The translations under genes were made by a program, and so were the position numbers. 64,000 nucleotides of DNA, from NCBI RefSeq assembly GCF_000686845.1, contig NZ_JMLS01000002.1, positions 310,001 through 374,000 of the forward strand, read 5' to 3'. How positions within the stretch are numbered: position 1 is the stretch's first letter; each line of letters opens with the position of its first letter. This stretch comes from Paenibacillus sp. UNC451MF (GTDB lineage: Bacteria; Bacillota; Bacilli; Paenibacillales; NBRC-103111). Below, one piece after another: positions 36,417-45,895 of this stretch. Under the pieces are notes generated by a model. It worked only from the letters and a program-made list of their open reading frames with translations. It did not search any database and was not told the origin of the DNA.

Positions 36417-38336
36417 ATGCGCACACAGACAAAGAAGCTGCCGACCATGTTTGATTTATCTTTAAAAATGAAGCTTGTTCTCGGAATGACCGCCATGCTC
36501 GCCTTGTTTCTGATTGCAGCGTTGTACAATTTGCAGCAGGTGGACAAGATGAAGGCTCATTTGAGCCAGCAGAACGATAAAGTAGAATTGAAGCTGATGG
36601 CGTTGGAATTAAAAGAAATGGTACAGGAATTAAACATCATTGCTTCAGGTCTTGAAATATCCAAGAAAGCAGACTACATACCTAAATATAATGAGAAAAG
36701 AACGATATTCGACGGAATGATCAAGAAAATCGGAGAGACGGCCACTACACCGGAGCAAGCCAAATGGCGCAGCAAGCTGATCTCTCTAACGGTTGAATAT
36801 ACGAATACGTTCGATGTCGCGGCGAAGCTCGTTCAGGACAATAAGCTTCCTTCGGCTGATTTGGATAAAAATATGGAGTATTTGTATAACGAGTCGCAAA
36901 AACTAATGGCTGACATTTTCATCAACGTTGATCAATTCTACATCTCCTACTCGGAGGATGCGGCACAAGCGATAGCAGATACCCAGACCTTGCTGGACCG
37001 GACCGTCATGGCGATGTGGATCGCATCCATTCTCGTTGTCATTTCCGGTGTCGCTATCGCTTACCTGCTAATTGGCTCGTTCGTTAAGCCTATCCGTAAA
37101 TTGCAGCAGGCTGTACAAGCTATGGCGAGAGGCGACTTAAGGGCCAGAATAAACAGCAGCTCCAGAGATGAGCTTGGCGATTTAAGCCGCAGCTTCGATC
37201 ATATGATCGATCAGGTCCGCAGCATGCTCTCGAATATGCAATCCATAGCTTCTGCGTTGTCCGAGCATTCCAGCTCCTTTCACAGCTTCTCGAGTTCTAC
37301 GGCTATCGCCAACGCAGATATCATAAGAGCTATTCAGGAAATCTCGTCAGGCGCAGACCAGCAGGCTGGCCAGACGGAACGAAGCACCTACCTGATTGCA
37401 GAAGTCGAGCATGAGATTGAGAAAATAGCGGAGAATTCGATAACGATTCAACAAAAAAGCCGTGAAGCAGCCTTTAATACCCATCTCGGCTCCACCTCAA
37501 TGGAAACGTTAAAGCATGCGTCGAAAACCTCGGAAGAAGTGCTGAACAAGGTATTCGCAGCGATGGAGAGCTTATCCGGCAGCACTGTGCAAATTCATCA
37601 AATCGTGAATACGATCACCGATATATCTCATCAAACCAATGTGTTGGCCTTAAATGCAGCTATTGAGGCGGCACGTGCGGGCGTACATGGACGCGGCTTT
37701 TCCGTCATCGCTGAAGAGGTCAGACAGCTGTCCGCTCAGACGAACGAATCGTCCAAGTCTATCGCCATCATTATTCGTTCGCTGCTCGAGCAAACCAAGG
37801 AGCTTGAATCGTATTTGAACGTCGCTAGACAATCAGTTGACCAGCAGAACAGCAAAATGATTGAAAGCATAGATGCCTTCCAGCATATTCGAGTGTCAAT
37901 GGACATACTGTCCGAGCATATTGATCATATTCAGGAGCAGATCGGTGCAGCTAAGGAAATGAACGGCAAACTCGTCGATTCTGTACAGTTTGTAGCAGCC
38001 ATCGCTCAAGAAACGGCGGCAGGCGTGGTAGAGGTCAATTCGACCTCTGTTCAGCAGGACTCCGCGATTCAGCTTATTGCTTCACAAGCAGATGATATCC
38101 TCGAATTATCGAGTAAGCTGTTCCATGAAATCAATCAGTTTCAAATTGCAGAAGGCACGGGTCAAGATTTGGAAAATAGTCACTACACTGCGGCTGAACC
38201 GAAAGGTGAAGCTGCATTATCGGATGTGATGAAACCGAATAGCGCAGTTGAAAATGAAGGAACTACGGTAGAACAGAAGTCGGAGGATGAAGTTAACCAT
38301 AAGAAAGAAGAAGAGAAAAAACTCGTTACAGTATGA
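36417..38336 (+). CDS. Methyl-accepting chemotaxis protein
   Basis: 639 residues from ATG at 36417, 6 bp after GGAGGGG; an ATG 15 bp upstream has a weaker site. Membrane helices lie at about 18-36 and 197-220, enclosing a helical ligand domain of the four-helix-bundle size. A HAMP domain (about 221-275) and the signalling coiled coil follow, whose tip QTNVLALNAAIEAARAG sits near residue 408. The C-terminal tail (about 600-639) is rich in Glu and Lys. It is a transmembrane receptor feeding CheA; the ligand is unknown. No other chemotaxis genes are nearby. Confidence 0.95.
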   Translation: MRTQTKKLPTMFDLSLKMKLVLGMTAMLALFLIAALYNLQQVDKMKAHLSQQNDKVELKLMALELKEMVQELNIIASGLEISKKADYIPKYNEKRTIFDGMIKKIGETATTPEQAKWRSKLISLTVEYTNTFDVAAKLVQDNKLPSADLDKNMEYLYNESQKLMADIFINVDQFYISYSEDAAQAIADTQTLLDRTVMAMWIASILVVISGVAIAYLLIGSFVKPIRKLQQAVQAMARGDLRARINSSSRDELGDLSRSFDHMIDQVRSMLSNMQSIASALSEHSSSFHSFSSSTAIANADIIRAIQEISSGADQQAGQTERSTYLIAEVEHEIEKIAENSITIQQKSREAAFNTHLGSTSMETLKHASKTSEEVLNKVFAAMESLSGSTVQIHQIVNTITDISHQTNVLALNAAIEAARAGVHGRGFSVIAEEVRQLSAQTNESSKSIAIIIRSLLEQTKELESYLNVARQSVDQQNSKMIESIDAFQHIRVSMDILSEHIDHIQEQIGAAKEMNGKLVDSVQFVAAIAQETAAGVVEVNSTSVQQDSAIQLIASQADDILELSSKLFHEINQFQIAEGTGQDLENSHYTAAEPKGEAALSDVMKPNSAVENEGTTVEQKSEDEVNHKKEEEKKLVTV

Positions 38337-38396
38337 AAAAAGCTCGGCCCCAGTCTTCTATCCCTTAAAGGGAAGAAAGACCGGAGCCGAGCTTTT
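38337..38396. terminator. Bidirectional terminator between the chemoreceptor and CLC genes
   Basis: Stem AAAGCTCGGC/GCCGAGCTTT encloses a secondary stem with CCCTTAAAGGG. A- and T-runs flank both sides, serving the convergent genes. Confidence 0.88.
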
Positions 38397-38429
38397 GTTA
38401 CAACATAATAAGCATCCAGCATCCAATCA

Positions 38430-39722
38430 TCATCTCTTATGCTTCCATGTGCCGAGAGTTGTATCTTCAGCAAGACTCACGTCAGGATTTTTGGACACTC
38501 CCAATCTCTGCGATGTGTAAATCCCTGTATGTCCGGAAAATAAATAGCTGACAATACATGCCAAAAACATATAGACTGCGGCCTCGGAGCCGAATAACTC
38601 GATTCCAAGCATAAAGCAGGCGATCGGGGTATTCGTCGCGCCGCAAAAGACAGCAATTAAGCCAAGACCTGCAAGAAACGGTCCTTGCAGCTGCAGCAGC
38701 TCCGACAGAGCATTGCCGAGCGCAGCCCCGATCACGAATAGCGGGGTCACCTCTCCTCCTTGGAAGCCCGCCCCCAGCGTAACGGAAGTAAAGATCAGCT
38801 TCCATAGAAAAGCGAACGTCGCTACGGGCTCATGGAACGAATCAGCCAACAGCGGTAAGCTTAAGCCCAGATAATCACGTGTACCTACGATGTACACTAG
38901 TGCAATAACGACGAGTCCACCCACGAAGCTCTTCATTACCGGATTCGGAAGCAGCCTAGTGAACAACTGCTTCAGCTTGTGCGTCAGCTCGCTGAAAAAC
39001 AAACTGACGAGCCCAAAAACGATAGAAGCAACAATGACTTTCAACAATACGCTTGCCGTCAGAGGAGGAACCTGCCCCATGGCATAGTGAGCATGATGGA
39101 CTCCCCACGCCGTCGTTACCGTATGACCAATGAAGCTGGCAACAAAACAAGGGAGGAGCGCTTCATAGCGGATCATCCCTATCGCTATGACCTCCAGCCC
39201 GAATACCGCTCCGGCAAGGGGCGTACCGAATACGGAGCCGAACCCCGCACTGATGCCGCACATCAGCAATATTTTCCGATCGTCCGGTGAGATTCGAATC
39301 CATTTACCGAGCCACTCTGACAAGCTCCCACCCATCTGAACAGCCGTTCCTTCACGGCCTGCCGAGCCTCCAAACAAGTGTGTCACGATCGTACCGCCAA
39401 GAACCAGCGGTGCCATTCGAAGCGGAATCGCTTCATTCCCTGCGTGAATTTGCTCCAGGATCAGGTTGTTCCCCTTGGAGCTGCTCTTACCGTATCTCCA
39501 ATAGATCCAACTGACAAGTGCACCACCAAGAGGGAGCAGAAAAAGCAGCCAAGGTAAGTTCATTCTCGCTTGTGTAGCGGCATCCAGACTCAGCAGAAAC
39601 AAAGCCGAAGCGGAACCGGACAAGCATCCCACTACGCTTCCGATCAACAGCCATTTCAGCATGTACCTGATAATACCGTAATGAAGCTGCCCTGAGGCAG
39701 CAAATCTGGTCCATCGTTCCAT
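38430..39722 (-). CDS. CLC-family anion channel/antiporter
   Basis: 430 residues with about ten or more hydrophobic helices. GGSAGREGTAVQMG (Glu124 as gating glutamate) and GAGFQGGEVTPLFVIG are the CLC pore motifs. The Thr after GREG, where chloride exchangers usually have Pro, is a variant I associate with fluoride-type CLC proteins; that recollection is not checked here. No crcB-type fluoride riboswitch was seen upstream. It would export or exchange halide across the membrane. The last 35 residues are hydrophilic. Confidence 0.88.
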   Translation of the reverse strand: MERWTRFAASGQLHYGIIRYMLKWLLIGSVVGCLSGSASALFLLSLDAATQARMNLPWLLFLLPLGGALVSWIYWRYGKSSSKGNNLILEQIHAGNEAIPLRMAPLVLGGTIVTHLFGGSAGREGTAVQMGGSLSEWLGKWIRISPDDRKILLMCGISAGFGSVFGTPLAGAVFGLEVIAIGMIRYEALLPCFVASFIGHTVTTAWGVHHAHYAMGQVPPLTASVLLKVIVASIVFGLVSLFFSELTHKLKQLFTRLLPNPVMKSFVGGLVVIALVYIVGTRDYLGLSLPLLADSFHEPVATFAFLWKLIFTSVTLGAGFQGGEVTPLFVIGAALGNALSELLQLQGPFLAGLGLIAVFCGATNTPIACFMLGIELFGSEAAVYMFLACIVSYLFSGHTGIYTSQRLGVSKNPDVSLAEDTTLGTWKHKR

Positions 39723-40062
39723 CTACAATTATCATTCCTTACTTGAAATAAACAGGGATACCTGTATCCAACTATTGACCTTCCCGTATCTTTTCCTACC
39801 CTGCTATCATACCGTCCCCACTTATGAAGGCGCAAGCAGCAATGATGAAACTTGTCGCACGAACTATAATATTTTGACCTTTCTCCTACATTGCTCCTCT
39901 TATTGACAACGCCGATTGAAAGATTGTCGCATCCATGATGATTGCCGAGAAAAACTACTTTCTTTAGCGAATGGACACTACCTTTGTCACCCTTGCAGGG
40001 ACTCGTAAGGAAGGAGCGAATAGCTAGTATATGAAAGATTAAGGAACAGAACGGAGGATGCG
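39723..40062. promoter_or_regulatory. Divergent intergenic region, CLC versus RacA-like gene
   Basis: A 340-bp gap without a supported gene. Visible promoter-like elements on the plus strand are TATAAT at about 39866 and TTGACA at about 39904, not properly spaced with each other. GATTGTCGC-like words recur in this stretch, but no clear operator or riboswitch was found. Confidence 0.35.
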
Positions 40063-40587
40063 ATGATGGAATTTGTATCTACAAAAGAAGTCGCTCAGAG
40101 GATGGGGGTAAGCCCCACCACGATCAAACGTTGGGTTGCCTTTTTTCAAGGTTGGTTTCAAAAGGATGAGCTTGGACATTACATTTTTTCTCCCCAAGAT
40201 ATAGAACGCCTAAAAGATATTCATGAGCAGCTTCAGCAAGGTAAGACGATGCAAGCCATTCTTGACTCGGATTCAACCGCTGAGAAACCAGCAAAACGAT
40301 CTGAGCCTGTTCACTCTTTTCATGTTACGGACGAGCTTTTGCAGAGAATTAACCAACTGGAGCTTCAGCTTGCCAAAAAAGCGGATGACATCGTCTCCAT
40401 GCAAATATTACAGCACCGAACCGAGCTAGAAGAGATTCGGAAAACGGTCCAGACCTTGGCAGAAGATATTGAAAACATCCAACGCTCCCTTTCCCGTCAT
40501 TCCGAACGCACCCTCGCCAGCCTGCGTGAAACGCCGAAAGCAAGCAAGAAAAAAAGCTTCATCAGCGCGCTGTTCAGCTTCTTTTAA
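40063..40587 (+). CDS. RacA-like MerR-type helix-turn-helix coiled-coil protein
   Basis: 174 residues. The N-terminal winged HTH (about 4-70) includes STKEVAQRMGVSPTTIKRWV and ELGHYIFSPQDIERLK, the layout of Bacillus RacA, which bridges the chromosome origin to the cell pole at sporulation. A coiled coil (about 90-150) follows, and the chain ends KKKSFISALFSFF, a basic-then-hydrophobic tail that could insert into membrane. RacA identity is suggested by size and architecture, not proven; a general MerR-like regulator is the alternative. ACGGAGG precedes two adjacent ATGs, so the start is uncertain by one codon. Confidence 0.72.
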   Translation: MMEFVSTKEVAQRMGVSPTTIKRWVAFFQGWFQKDELGHYIFSPQDIERLKDIHEQLQQGKTMQAILDSDSTAEKPAKRSEPVHSFHVTDELLQRINQLELQLAKKADDIVSMQILQHRTELEEIRKTVQTLAEDIENIQRSLSRHSERTLASLRETPKASKKKSFISALFSFF

Positions 40588-40622
40588 TTCCCCGACTCTT
40601 TTTATTACTCTCACATGTACAG

Positions 40623-40664
40623 GAAAAGCCCTGCACTCCACCAACTGGAAATGCAGGGCTTTTC
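40623..40664. terminator. Bidirectional terminator between the RacA-like gene and the oxidoreductase
   Basis: A perfect 13-bp stem GAAAAGCCCTGCA/TGCAGGGCTTTTC separates the two convergent genes, with A/T tracts built into both stem ends. Confidence 0.92.
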
Positions 40665-40681
40665 AAACGATAGCTAAAGCT

Positions 40682-41707
40682 CTACTTAGTGATTTGAACA
40701 ACCTCAACACGCTGTCCTGTACGGATGGAATCCATAATCGCTTGGGTGAACGCCATATAACGAGCTCCGTCGGTGAAAGATGGATTACCTTTCGTCCCGT
40801 TACGCACGGCTTGAATGAAATCCTGTTCTACCGTCCATTCTTTACGCAAAGCATCTGGTACCTCCACCTTCCGTTCTCCTCCCCCCGTATTCAACACGAC
40901 ATGTGTGCCCTCGGGGTAGCAGGTCAATGTACCTTTACTTCCGTAGATCGTCAACTGACCGCTGCCGCCTAGAACGGCCCCCGTGAACAAAGCTGTCAAC
41001 AACGGGCCTTTGGCAAACTGACCGAGAACTGTAACCGAATCCGGCAGCTCCACTCGACTCTTGCCTTCTGAGTCCTTTGGCCGTTCCTCAACCCAGATTC
41101 GTCCGTCCGCACAAAGCGATTGTAAGGAGCCGAACCACTTATTCAGCACCTCACCCATAATCCCCACGTCCAGCACATTAATTCCTTGCAAATCCGCTCT
41201 CTGTCTCCAATAAAGCGGCTTTTGCGCATCCGCATACTGTGATGACGGGTGTGTTAGATGGACATGCCGAACTTCGCCTAACTCCCCATCCTGCAGCACC
41301 TGCATAACATAGGGTTCCACTTTCATATAGTTAGGCGGTGGACAAAGCATCGTCGTTAGATCCGTAGACTCATCCTGCTTAAGCATTTCCAGAGCCTCGT
41401 CAAGATTCAATGCCATACGCGCTTGAGAGAAAACATGCTTCCCTTTGGAGATGCAATATTCCGATATTTCTTTATGTAAGATCGGAGGCGTGCATATAAA
41501 TACCGCATTTACCTCAGAATCATCTACGACTTCCTGCCAAATCCGGTAAGCTTTACGAAAGCCGAACTGCTCTGCAGCCTGCTGCGCATTCTCATATCTG
41601 CGGTTAGCTACAGCTGTCAGCTCAACACCCTCTATTTGTTTTAAATTGGGCAAATGTCGTGATTTGGCGATTCCGCCCGCCCCAATCATACCGATGCGAA
41701 TGTTCAT
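40682..41707 (-). CDS. Gfo/Idh/MocA-family oxidoreductase lacking the EKP lysine
   Basis: 341 residues from ATG at 41707, 10 bp after GAGG; a TTG 6 bp upstream is less likely. The Rossmann motif is GMIGAGGIAKSRHLPN. FICTPPILHKEI leads to the position where the family has EKP, but here the sequence is HVFSQARMAL, so the canonical catalytic-site lysine is gone. The C-terminal alpha/beta domain looks complete, with GVNDVG-type segment NVLDVGIMGEVL. It may bind NAD(P) without normal dehydrogenase chemistry. It is a single gene. Compare the intact relative at 55519-56601. Confidence 0.88.
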   Translation of the reverse strand: MNIRIGMIGAGGIAKSRHLPNLKQIEGVELTAVANRRYENAQQAAEQFGFRKAYRIWQEVVDDSEVNAVFICTPPILHKEISEYCISKGKHVFSQARMALNLDEALEMLKQDESTDLTTMLCPPPNYMKVEPYVMQVLQDGELGEVRHVHLTHPSSQYADAQKPLYWRQRADLQGINVLDVGIMGEVLNKWFGSLQSLCADGRIWVEERPKDSEGKSRVELPDSVTVLGQFAKGPLLTALFTGAVLGGSGQLTIYGSKGTLTCYPEGTHVVLNTGGGERKVEVPDALRKEWTVEQDFIQAVRNGTKGNPSFTDGARYMAFTQAIMDSIRTGQRVEVVQITK

Positions 41708-41931
41708 GGTCAATCAACCTCTTTTCTTTGAATAATGGCTGCATTTCTATCCGTATCTTACCTCATCTGCGCTTCAATTTCCTCTTTTATCATAATCAAT
41801 CCATAAAGAGTTTGAAAGAGTAATAGACCAAAATATTTCACTTCTATTTGGTCGACAATTCACGACAAAATCATCCACTTCGCTTATAATAGATTCATAG
41901 ATTGATAGACATAATAAGGTGAGTGGATGGA

Positions 41932-42738
41932 ATGAGTAAGTACGCGGCAAGCATCATTATTTTTATTTTCATTTTCATGGCGGGATGCGGACAAAAACCG
42001 GTAAAAGAGGAAACGAACGCTCCTGCTGCTCCAGCAACAAACACAGCTCTTAGCTCCCCAGCGATTAGTCAAACCTCCATGAACACGGAAGTCGTCCATC
42101 ACAGCGCTAAGGTAGTTAATCAGGTTAAAATGACCGATAAACGAGTCGCTTTAACGTTTGATGACGGTCCGGACAACAAGTATACGCCGCGAGTACTGGA
42201 TATTTTGAAAAAAAATCAGATTCACGCCACCTTCTTCCTGATCGGCGAAAATGCGCAAAGGCACCCTCAGGTGATTAACCGCATCCTTCAAGAAGGACAT
42301 AGCATCGGAAATCATTCCTGGGATCACCAAAATCTGTCCAAGCAGACGATCGAGCAAATCCAAAGTGAAATCGGAAGGACCGACGAGCTGCTGAAGAGTA
42401 TAGCGGGACAAGATCCAGTGCTTTTCCGGGCTCCCTATGGAGCCGTATCCCCCGACGTATTGGAAGCTGCAGGCTCCGCAGGGCATCAGGTCATCATTGG
42501 ATGGTCCGTCGACACGTTGGACTGGAAAGGCAAATCAGCTGCTGAAATTATGAATTGCGTGAAAAAGGAAGTTCGACCAGGAGGCATTATTCTACAGCAT
42601 TCCTCCGGTGGAAAAGGTGGAAATCTGAATAATACGATAGAGGCCCTACCGCTAATTATTGCCTATCTAAAAGATAACGGATATTCGTTTGTCACTGTAC
42701 CCGAGCTTCTGGCTTACGATCATAACGCGAATCAATAG
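41932..42738 (+). CDS. Polysaccharide deacetylase lipoprotein (NodB domain)
   Basis: 268 residues from ATG at 41932; a GTG 9 bp upstream is possible. Signal peptide with lipobox MAGC (cysteine about 17), then a Pro/Ala linker. NodB motifs are complete: TFDDGP, HSWDH (metal histidines), RAPYG, DTLDW and ILQH. It should remove acetyl groups from peptidoglycan or another GlcNAc polymer outside the membrane. A terminator follows. Confidence 0.95.
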   Translation: MSKYAASIIIFIFIFMAGCGQKPVKEETNAPAAPATNTALSSPAISQTSMNTEVVHHSAKVVNQVKMTDKRVALTFDDGPDNKYTPRVLDILKKNQIHATFFLIGENAQRHPQVINRILQEGHSIGNHSWDHQNLSKQTIEQIQSEIGRTDELLKSIAGQDPVLFRAPYGAVSPDVLEAAGSAGHQVIIGWSVDTLDWKGKSAAEIMNCVKKEVRPGGIILQHSSGGKGGNLNNTIEALPLIIAYLKDNGYSFVTVPELLAYDHNANQ

Positions 42739-42754
42739 CGTAAATCTCCTGCTG

Positions 42755-42796
42755 AAAAAGGCTGCTTGACCGTTAACGGAGCATGCAGCTTTTTTG
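42755..42796 (+). terminator. Terminator after the deacetylase gene
   Basis: Stem AAAAAGGCTGC/GCAGCTTTTTT with one wobble, loop about 20 nt, with the T-run inside the 3' arm. Confidence 0.75.
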
Positions 42797-42964
42797 CTGT
42801 TCAATCCCTTCCTTGGATTGAAATAAATCCGTCGAAAAGTCAACTGCAAAAACGTTGCCAAACCGATGCCCCGCCCCGAATTTTCCCTTATGTTCATAGC
42901 CTACAGGTGTGCTATACTAGGATGGTATTTACAAAATTTTAATATAGATAATGTGGTGATATAA

Positions 42965-45079
42965 ATGGGGGAGCTGCAGCTTGCAGTTCGCAATCAGGGG
43001 ATTAAAGTGGCACGGCGGTTGCCCATGGTTGTATGGTCCTTATGGATCGTTTTTTTAGTGGAGTTAATGAGCAGGGGCGGCTGGGGGGACACGTTCAGCT
43101 GGACGTTCCATGCGATGCCGGAGCTTTTTCTTAACACTCTGGTTGTTCTTGGTGTTCTTTTTCTAATAACCGCCATCACAGGCAGAGTCCGTCTCTCATT
43201 CTGGCTGGTTGCTACGATCTTTCTCATCATGGGTTTGATCAGCGGAGTCAAGCTTAGTATTCTGGGCGTTCCGTTCCTGCCATGGGATCTGCTCTTAACG
43301 AGCGAAACGCAGGATATGGTTCAATACGTAAGCGGTCTTCTTAATTTTACAGTCATTTCGGGCATCATTGCTTTCATAGCGATCAGCTTGTTATTGCTGT
43401 ATAAGCTCCCACGGCTCCGGTTTCCTTTCCTTATTCGCTGGAAGCACCGTTTAGTCTTGGGGATCGCCTCTATTCTCCTGCTGGGTTCCATTTATAATGA
43501 CGGTTCTTTATCTTTGAAAACATGGACCAAGGTACAAAACCTGGCTTGGGATCAAACGGAAAATGTTCGGACGAACGGTTTTCTATTGTCCACGATGATG
43601 AATTTGAAATTTCTTTTTATGAGCCAACCGGATGGTTATGATGCGGACACCATACGCAATGTAGCTTCAGGCGTAACCCCAGCCGTTACTGAGCCTGGAG
43701 AGGTTAAGCCTAACATTATCGTCGTTCTCAGCGAATCCTTCTGGGATGCGACTCAGATCAAAGATATTTCATTTAGCCGCGACCCGCTTCCGTTTTATCA
43801 CGAATTGACTTCGAAATATAGCAGCGGCACTATGCTTTCCCCTCAATATGGAGGCGGAACGGCCAATGTAGAATTCGAGGTGCTGACAGGTAATTCGATG
43901 CGTTTCTTGCCTCAAGGCTCGATTGCGTACAATCAATATATTAATAAAGATATCGATTCGCTGGCGGGCATCTTGTCGCGTCAAGGCTATAAAACGACGG
44001 CTATCAACCCGTTCCACAGCTGGTTTTATAATAGCAAAAAGGTATATGAGAAGTTCGGATTTTCCAAATTTATTTCACAGGAATTTATGAAATCGGACTA
44101 TGAAGGACCTTATCTCGCCGATCGTGAAGTAGCAAGACAAATATTTGATGCTAGTGCGCGGACCGATGGTCCTGACTTTATTTTTGCCAATACGATGGAG
44201 AATCATTATCATTATTATCCAGGCAAATTTAAGGAGAATACGATTGAAGTCTCAGGCGTCAGCGGCGAGTCCAAAGGCTTGCTGGAAACCTATGCCCAAG
44301 GACTACTGGGTGCGGATGATATGTTGAAACGCATGGTAACCCACTACGAAAGCATCGATGAACCAACAATTATCGTGTTCTTCGGGGATCATTTGCCAAG
44401 CTTGGGCGACGATTATAAGGCCTATAAAGATAGCGGTTATTTGAAAGAGAATGATCCAGATTTTCTTGATAAAATGTACCGTGTCCCTGTATTGGTGTGG
44501 AACAACTACTTGCATGCGCCAAAAGACAACATCAATATGAGTCCCTCGTTCCTTGGTCCTTACACTTTGAAATTAGCGCAAAGACCTGGTAGTTACTACA
44601 CGGATTACTTGTATCAGCTTTCACAGCGCATTCCGGTTATTCCTCCTGAGAATCGCTATGCAGACATGAAAATAAGCAAGGACAGCTTGAAAACCTATGA
44701 AAGACTGCAATACGATATTATATTCGGACAACAGTTCGGCTACGATGGTCTGAAGAACAAAATTCATGACAGCAATTATACGCTTGGTACAGGTTCCATG
44801 GTTATTAACGGAGTTCAAACAGAGCCTTCCAAAGACGGCGACATATTAAAAATTACCGGTGCTAATCTTCCTTATAACAGCATCGTAAATATTAATGGGG
44901 AGCAGGTTGCAACCCAATGGTCCAGTGATAAGGAACTGACAGCTCAAATTCATACGGATAAGAACAAGCCGACTCCATCTCCTTTAAAGCTTGAAATCAT
45001 CGTGAAGGATTCGAAAAATGCCATTATAGCCAAATCCAATGAATACGATTATTCGCAAAAGGCCGTTGGGGTTAAGTAA
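42965..45079 (+). CDS. LTA synthase-family membrane phosphoglycerol transferase
   Basis: 704 residues. Five membrane helices (about 20-170) precede an extracellular sulfatase-fold domain from about residue 249. Key residues are Glu in VVLSESFWD, the likely Thr nucleophile in YGGGTANVEFE (about 299), and FFGDHLPSLG. The family polymerises or transfers glycerol-phosphate from phosphatidylglycerol. From about 615, DILKITGANLPYNSIVNING resembles an IPT/TIG-type Ig domain, an addition that standard LtaS lacks. It is a single gene; a terminator follows. Confidence 0.9.
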   Translation: MGELQLAVRNQGIKVARRLPMVVWSLWIVFLVELMSRGGWGDTFSWTFHAMPELFLNTLVVLGVLFLITAITGRVRLSFWLVATIFLIMGLISGVKLSILGVPFLPWDLLLTSETQDMVQYVSGLLNFTVISGIIAFIAISLLLLYKLPRLRFPFLIRWKHRLVLGIASILLLGSIYNDGSLSLKTWTKVQNLAWDQTENVRTNGFLLSTMMNLKFLFMSQPDGYDADTIRNVASGVTPAVTEPGEVKPNIIVVLSESFWDATQIKDISFSRDPLPFYHELTSKYSSGTMLSPQYGGGTANVEFEVLTGNSMRFLPQGSIAYNQYINKDIDSLAGILSRQGYKTTAINPFHSWFYNSKKVYEKFGFSKFISQEFMKSDYEGPYLADREVARQIFDASARTDGPDFIFANTMENHYHYYPGKFKENTIEVSGVSGESKGLLETYAQGLLGADDMLKRMVTHYESIDEPTIIVFFGDHLPSLGDDYKAYKDSGYLKENDPDFLDKMYRVPVLVWNNYLHAPKDNINMSPSFLGPYTLKLAQRPGSYYTDYLYQLSQRIPVIPPENRYADMKISKDSLKTYERLQYDIIFGQQFGYDGLKNKIHDSNYTLGTGSMVINGVQTEPSKDGDILKITGANLPYNSIVNINGEQVATQWSSDKELTAQIHTDKNKPTPSPLKLEIIVKDSKNAIIAKSNEYDYSQKAVGVK

Positions 45080-45090
45080 TTCCAACACCA

Positions 45091-45150
45091 ACAAGCTCGG
45101 TTAGAACGCCGCTTTCAAGCAGCTGATCTGACCGAGCTTGTTTTATTTTA
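45091..45150. terminator. Terminator between the LTA synthase-like and TerC genes
   Basis: The 11-bp stem ACAAGCTCGGT/ACCGAGCTTGT with a 29-nt loop is followed by TTTTATTTT on the plus strand. It serves the convergent pair. Confidence 0.85.
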
Positions 45151-45159
45151 ACCTCCTGA

Positions 45160-45858
45160 TCAGTAGTCTGTTTGTACAGGCTGCTCCTGTTCCTTCTGAT
45201 GCTGACGCTTCTCCATGATTTTGCCTACAGCGATAACCAATACAGCCAGAGCAATCGGAATAGCAATGTGCAGCGTCGGACTAAGTGACTCTACGGCATG
45301 CCCCACCATCTTATCGTTAAGTATCATTTCTCCTGATGTGTAGCCCAGAAGGCCGACTCCGAGCAGCACAATAACAGGAAACCGGTTCATTAAATTCATC
45401 AACAGCTTGCTTCCCCAAATGATCAACGGGATGCTGAACGCAAGTCCAAATCCGATTAGCAGGAAATTACCCGCCGCAGCGCCTGCTACCGCAAGCACAT
45501 TGTCCAGGCTCATGACCAAGTCAGCAATTACGATCGTTTTTATCGCCGCTCCGAGCTTATGGCTCGACTCCAACTTTTCTTCGTTGTCCTCATGCTTCAT
45601 CAATTTAATTGCAATCCATAAAAGCAGCACGCCCCCCGCCAACTGAACGTAGGGGATCTGCAGCATCCATACGGCAACGAACGTCAATATAACCCTTAGT
45701 ACTATAGCACCCAAGCTTCCTAAGAAAATAGCCTTTTTCTGCTGCTCCTGCGGCAAATTACGGCACGCCAACGCGATAACAACCGCGTTGTCTCCGCTTA
45801 ACACGATATTGATAAAGATGATTTGCAAAAGTCCTAACAGCAACCATTGAACATCCAT
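45160..45858 (-). CDS. TerC-family membrane protein (YjbE type)
   Basis: 232 residues with about seven membrane helices. NIVLSGDNAVVIALA and DLVMSLDNVLAVAGAA carry the paired Asp-Asn motifs of TerC proteins, several of which export manganese or help metalate secreted enzymes. The 37-bp gap to the upstream AEC gene leaves no room for its own manganese riboswitch, so it is probably co-transcribed. Ion specificity is not readable. Confidence 0.92.
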   Translation of the reverse strand: MDVQWLLLGLLQIIFINIVLSGDNAVVIALACRNLPQEQQKKAIFLGSLGAIVLRVILTFVAVWMLQIPYVQLAGGVLLLWIAIKLMKHEDNEEKLESSHKLGAAIKTIVIADLVMSLDNVLAVAGAAAGNFLLIGFGLAFSIPLIIWGSKLLMNLMNRFPVIVLLGVGLLGYTSGEMILNDKMVGHAVESLSPTLHIAIPIALAVLVIAVGKIMEKRQHQKEQEQPVQTDY

Positions 45859-45895
45859 AGCGGGTAATTCCTTTCCTGTTTATTGTAGCGCAGAG

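Noticed and set aside
39723-39960. Fluoride (crcB) riboswitch upstream of the CLC gene
   Set aside because: The conserved GGNGATGG start and following pseudoknot sequences of that motif were not found on the minus strand.
45859-45895. Manganese (yybP-ykoY) riboswitch before the TerC gene
   Set aside because: The gap is only 37 bp, too short for the aptamer.
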